A DNA stretch of 64,000 bases, from positions 124,001 through 188,000 of the forward strand of contig NZ_BDIR01000004.1 of the NCBI RefSeq assembly GCF_001895145.1. Reading direction: 5' to 3'. The first letter of the stretch is position 1; every line of letters starts with the position of its first letter. Shown one piece after another: positions 62,946-64,000 of this stretch. The notes beneath the pieces were generated by a model that worked only from the letters and a program-made list of their open reading frames with translations, ran no database searches and was not told where the DNA came from. Position numbers and translations under genes: made by a program. Origin of the DNA: Arcobacter sp. LA11 (GTDB lineage Bacteria; Campylobacterota; Campylobacteria; Campylobacterales; Arcobacteraceae).

Positions 62946-64000
62946 ATAAACAAGATAACTAGTAATATTGTATTTACCTTTTTTTTTAGAATTACAATCG
63001 TAATGTTTATTGTTTTTCTCTTATGGGGAGGGATAGTTCTTTATTATAATAAATATAATATGTCTCGCAAAATTGAACAGGAAGTAAAAAAACTAGAAAT
63101 ATTAGATACGTTAATAGAAAATAATACTAATAGTTCTGTCATAAAAAAAGATATAAAAACTAAAGCAAACATTTTTGGAATAAAATTTCTTCAAGTTTTT
63201 ATTGATGATGAACTAATTTTAGAAAATAGAAATTTATATTCAAAAAAACTTGAAGAAAGAATATCAAAGCTTGATAAAATTTCAGAAGATATTTGTACAG
63301 AAATTATTGATATTGATGATGGAGATATATATTTTTATTATCAATCAAGAATAAATGTTGGGAATAAGAATATATATGTAAATATACTTCAAAAATATGA
63401 TATAGAAATAGTTCAGTTAATTAAAAATGAATTATATTTTCTTTTATTTATTATTTTTAGTAATATGATTATATTAATATTTGCAATTTTTCCTTTAATA
63501 TATAATCAATATAAAAAAGTTATTTCTTCTAATAATAACTTATTATTATCTTACTTTAATACAATAACCTCATTAGGTACAGCAATTTCTAAAAGAGATG
63601 GGGATACAAGTGAGCATAATTATAGAGTAACTTATTATAGTTATAAAATTGCAAAGAAAATAAATATTGAAAAAGAAAGAATGGGTGGTCTTTTAATTGG
63701 CTCATTTCTACATGATATTGGGGAAATTGCTATTCAAGATAATATTTTGTTAAAAAAAGATAAATTAACGAAAGATGAATTTGAAATTATGAAAACACAT
63801 GTTTTTCATGGTATGGATATTATTAAAGATATAGAATGGTTAAATGAAGCAAATTCAATTATAAAATTTCATCATGAAAAAATTGATGGGACAGGTTATC
63901 CTTTTGGACTAAAAGATAAAAATATTCCTCTAGAAGCTAGAGTTTTTGCTATAGTTGATGTTTTTGATGCATTAACTTCAAAACGTCCATACAAAGAAGC
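62946..64000 (+). CDS. HD-GYP domain protein, partial at window end
   Basis: Putative cyclic-di-GMP phosphodiesterase. The frame is open from 62925 or earlier to the window edge. Membrane segments: one near the start (IVMFIVFLLWGGIVLYY) and one at about residues 160-185, with a periplasmic domain between. The HD-GYP domain follows: FLHDIGEIAIQDNILLK near residue 256, then HHEKIDGTGYPFGLKD near residue 308 and IVDVFDALTSKRPYKEA, all canonical, with the expected 53-residue spacing. The start is uncertain: GGGAG at 62934-62938 points to the ATA at 62946; the first in-frame ATG is 63003. It probably belongs to the two-component operon. Confidence 0.85.
   Translation, partial: MNKITSNIVFTFFFRITIVMFIVFLLWGGIVLYYNKYNMSRKIEQEVKKLEILDTLIENNTNSSVIKKDIKTKANIFGIKFLQVFIDDELILENRNLYSKKLEERISKLDKISEDICTEIIDIDDGDIYFYYQSRINVGNKNIYVNILQKYDIEIVQLIKNELYFLLFIIFSNMIILIFAIFPLIYNQYKKVISSNNNLLLSYFNTITSLGTAISKRDGDTSEHNYRVTYYSYKIAKKINIEKERMGGLLIGSFLHDIGEIAIQDNILLKKDKLTKDEFEIMKTHVFHGMDIIKDIEWLNEANSIIKFHHEKIDGTGYPFGLKDKNIPLEARVFAIVDVFDALTSKRPYKE

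Noticed and set aside
1-64000. CRISPR arrays, tRNA or rRNA genes, insertion sequences, prophage
   Set aside because: I read for regular repeats, cloverleaf-like GC islands and transposase or integrase motifs and saw none.

Overview
The window is AT-rich, gene-dense bacterial chromosome with no rRNA, tRNA, CRISPR array, insertion sequence or prophage that I can see. Several things point to Campylobacterota, most likely an Arcobacter-group marine heterotroph. These are the codon use, a Cj0069-type ATP-grasp protein, short stand-alone PabB-like and PabC-like proteins, an Alvin-type ferredoxin, and several histidine kinases whose H-box reads AHQWRQPLS or a close variant. This placement is an inference from protein character, not from a search.

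Layout. 1-9250: the 3' part of a Cache/HD-GYP protein, pyrB, pabB, small unknowns, a Cj0069-family ATP-grasp protein, an alpha/beta hydrolase, a pabC-like aminotransferase, a LapG-like periplasmic protease, an SspB-like protein and a degenerate receiver. 9245-14196 (minus): a PAS kinase, the ndk-yceD-rpmF-plsX-fabH lipid/ribosome cluster and a ferredoxin. 14464-16752: ahpC with a possible PerR/Fur site, rho, and a 30-residue membrane peptide behind a perfect palindrome. 16859-21750: a UDG-like protein, a Cache-PAS kinase and a KAP NTPase fused to a formylglycine-generating-enzyme-like domain, frameshifted inside Walker A. 21848-27164: murI, dnaX (frameshifted near its end), a DsbC/DsbA-like protein, hemC and an isochorismatase-like hydrolase. 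27176-28903 (minus): a three-gene operon of unknown function encoding two look-alike proteins and a 42-residue protein. 29119-32317: a LuxP-like autoinducer-2 receptor overlapping a LuxQ-like sensor kinase. 32417-39655: the 2-methylcitrate pathway (prpB, prpC, acnD, prpF) with a divergent unknown HTH regulator. 39659-41087: a LysE exporter, a TetR regulator, and a canonical promoter plus three identical-type palindromes driving another 30-residue membrane peptide. 41329-49271: a 2-hydroxyacid dehydrogenase, recQ-thyA-folA, a methyltransferase, a glycosyltransferase and an EamA permease. 49418-53199: an amino-acid ABC importer with an unusual permease insert, then MarC and ArgO-like proteins. 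53416-60677: a soluble kinase, a CopD-like protein, tex, a PhyH dioxygenase, a secreted DsrE-like protein and sucCD. 60892-64000: an OmpR-type two-component pair and a second HD-GYP protein running off the end.

How it fits together. Metabolic genes indicate a TCA-cycle-using aerobe or microaerobe that degrades propionate and takes up amino acids. The signalling load is heavy: five histidine kinases, two HD-GYP proteins, and a LapG-like protease that in other bacteria acts downstream of cyclic-di-GMP. The most interesting items are the LuxP/LuxQ-like pair with every AI-2 contact residue I could check conserved, the KAP-FGE fusion, the TetR/triple-operator/micropeptide module, and the unknown paired-protein operon. 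Two frameshifts (KAP at about 19790, dnaX at about 24350) lie within 5 kb of each other, so assembly error must be excluded before reading biology into them.
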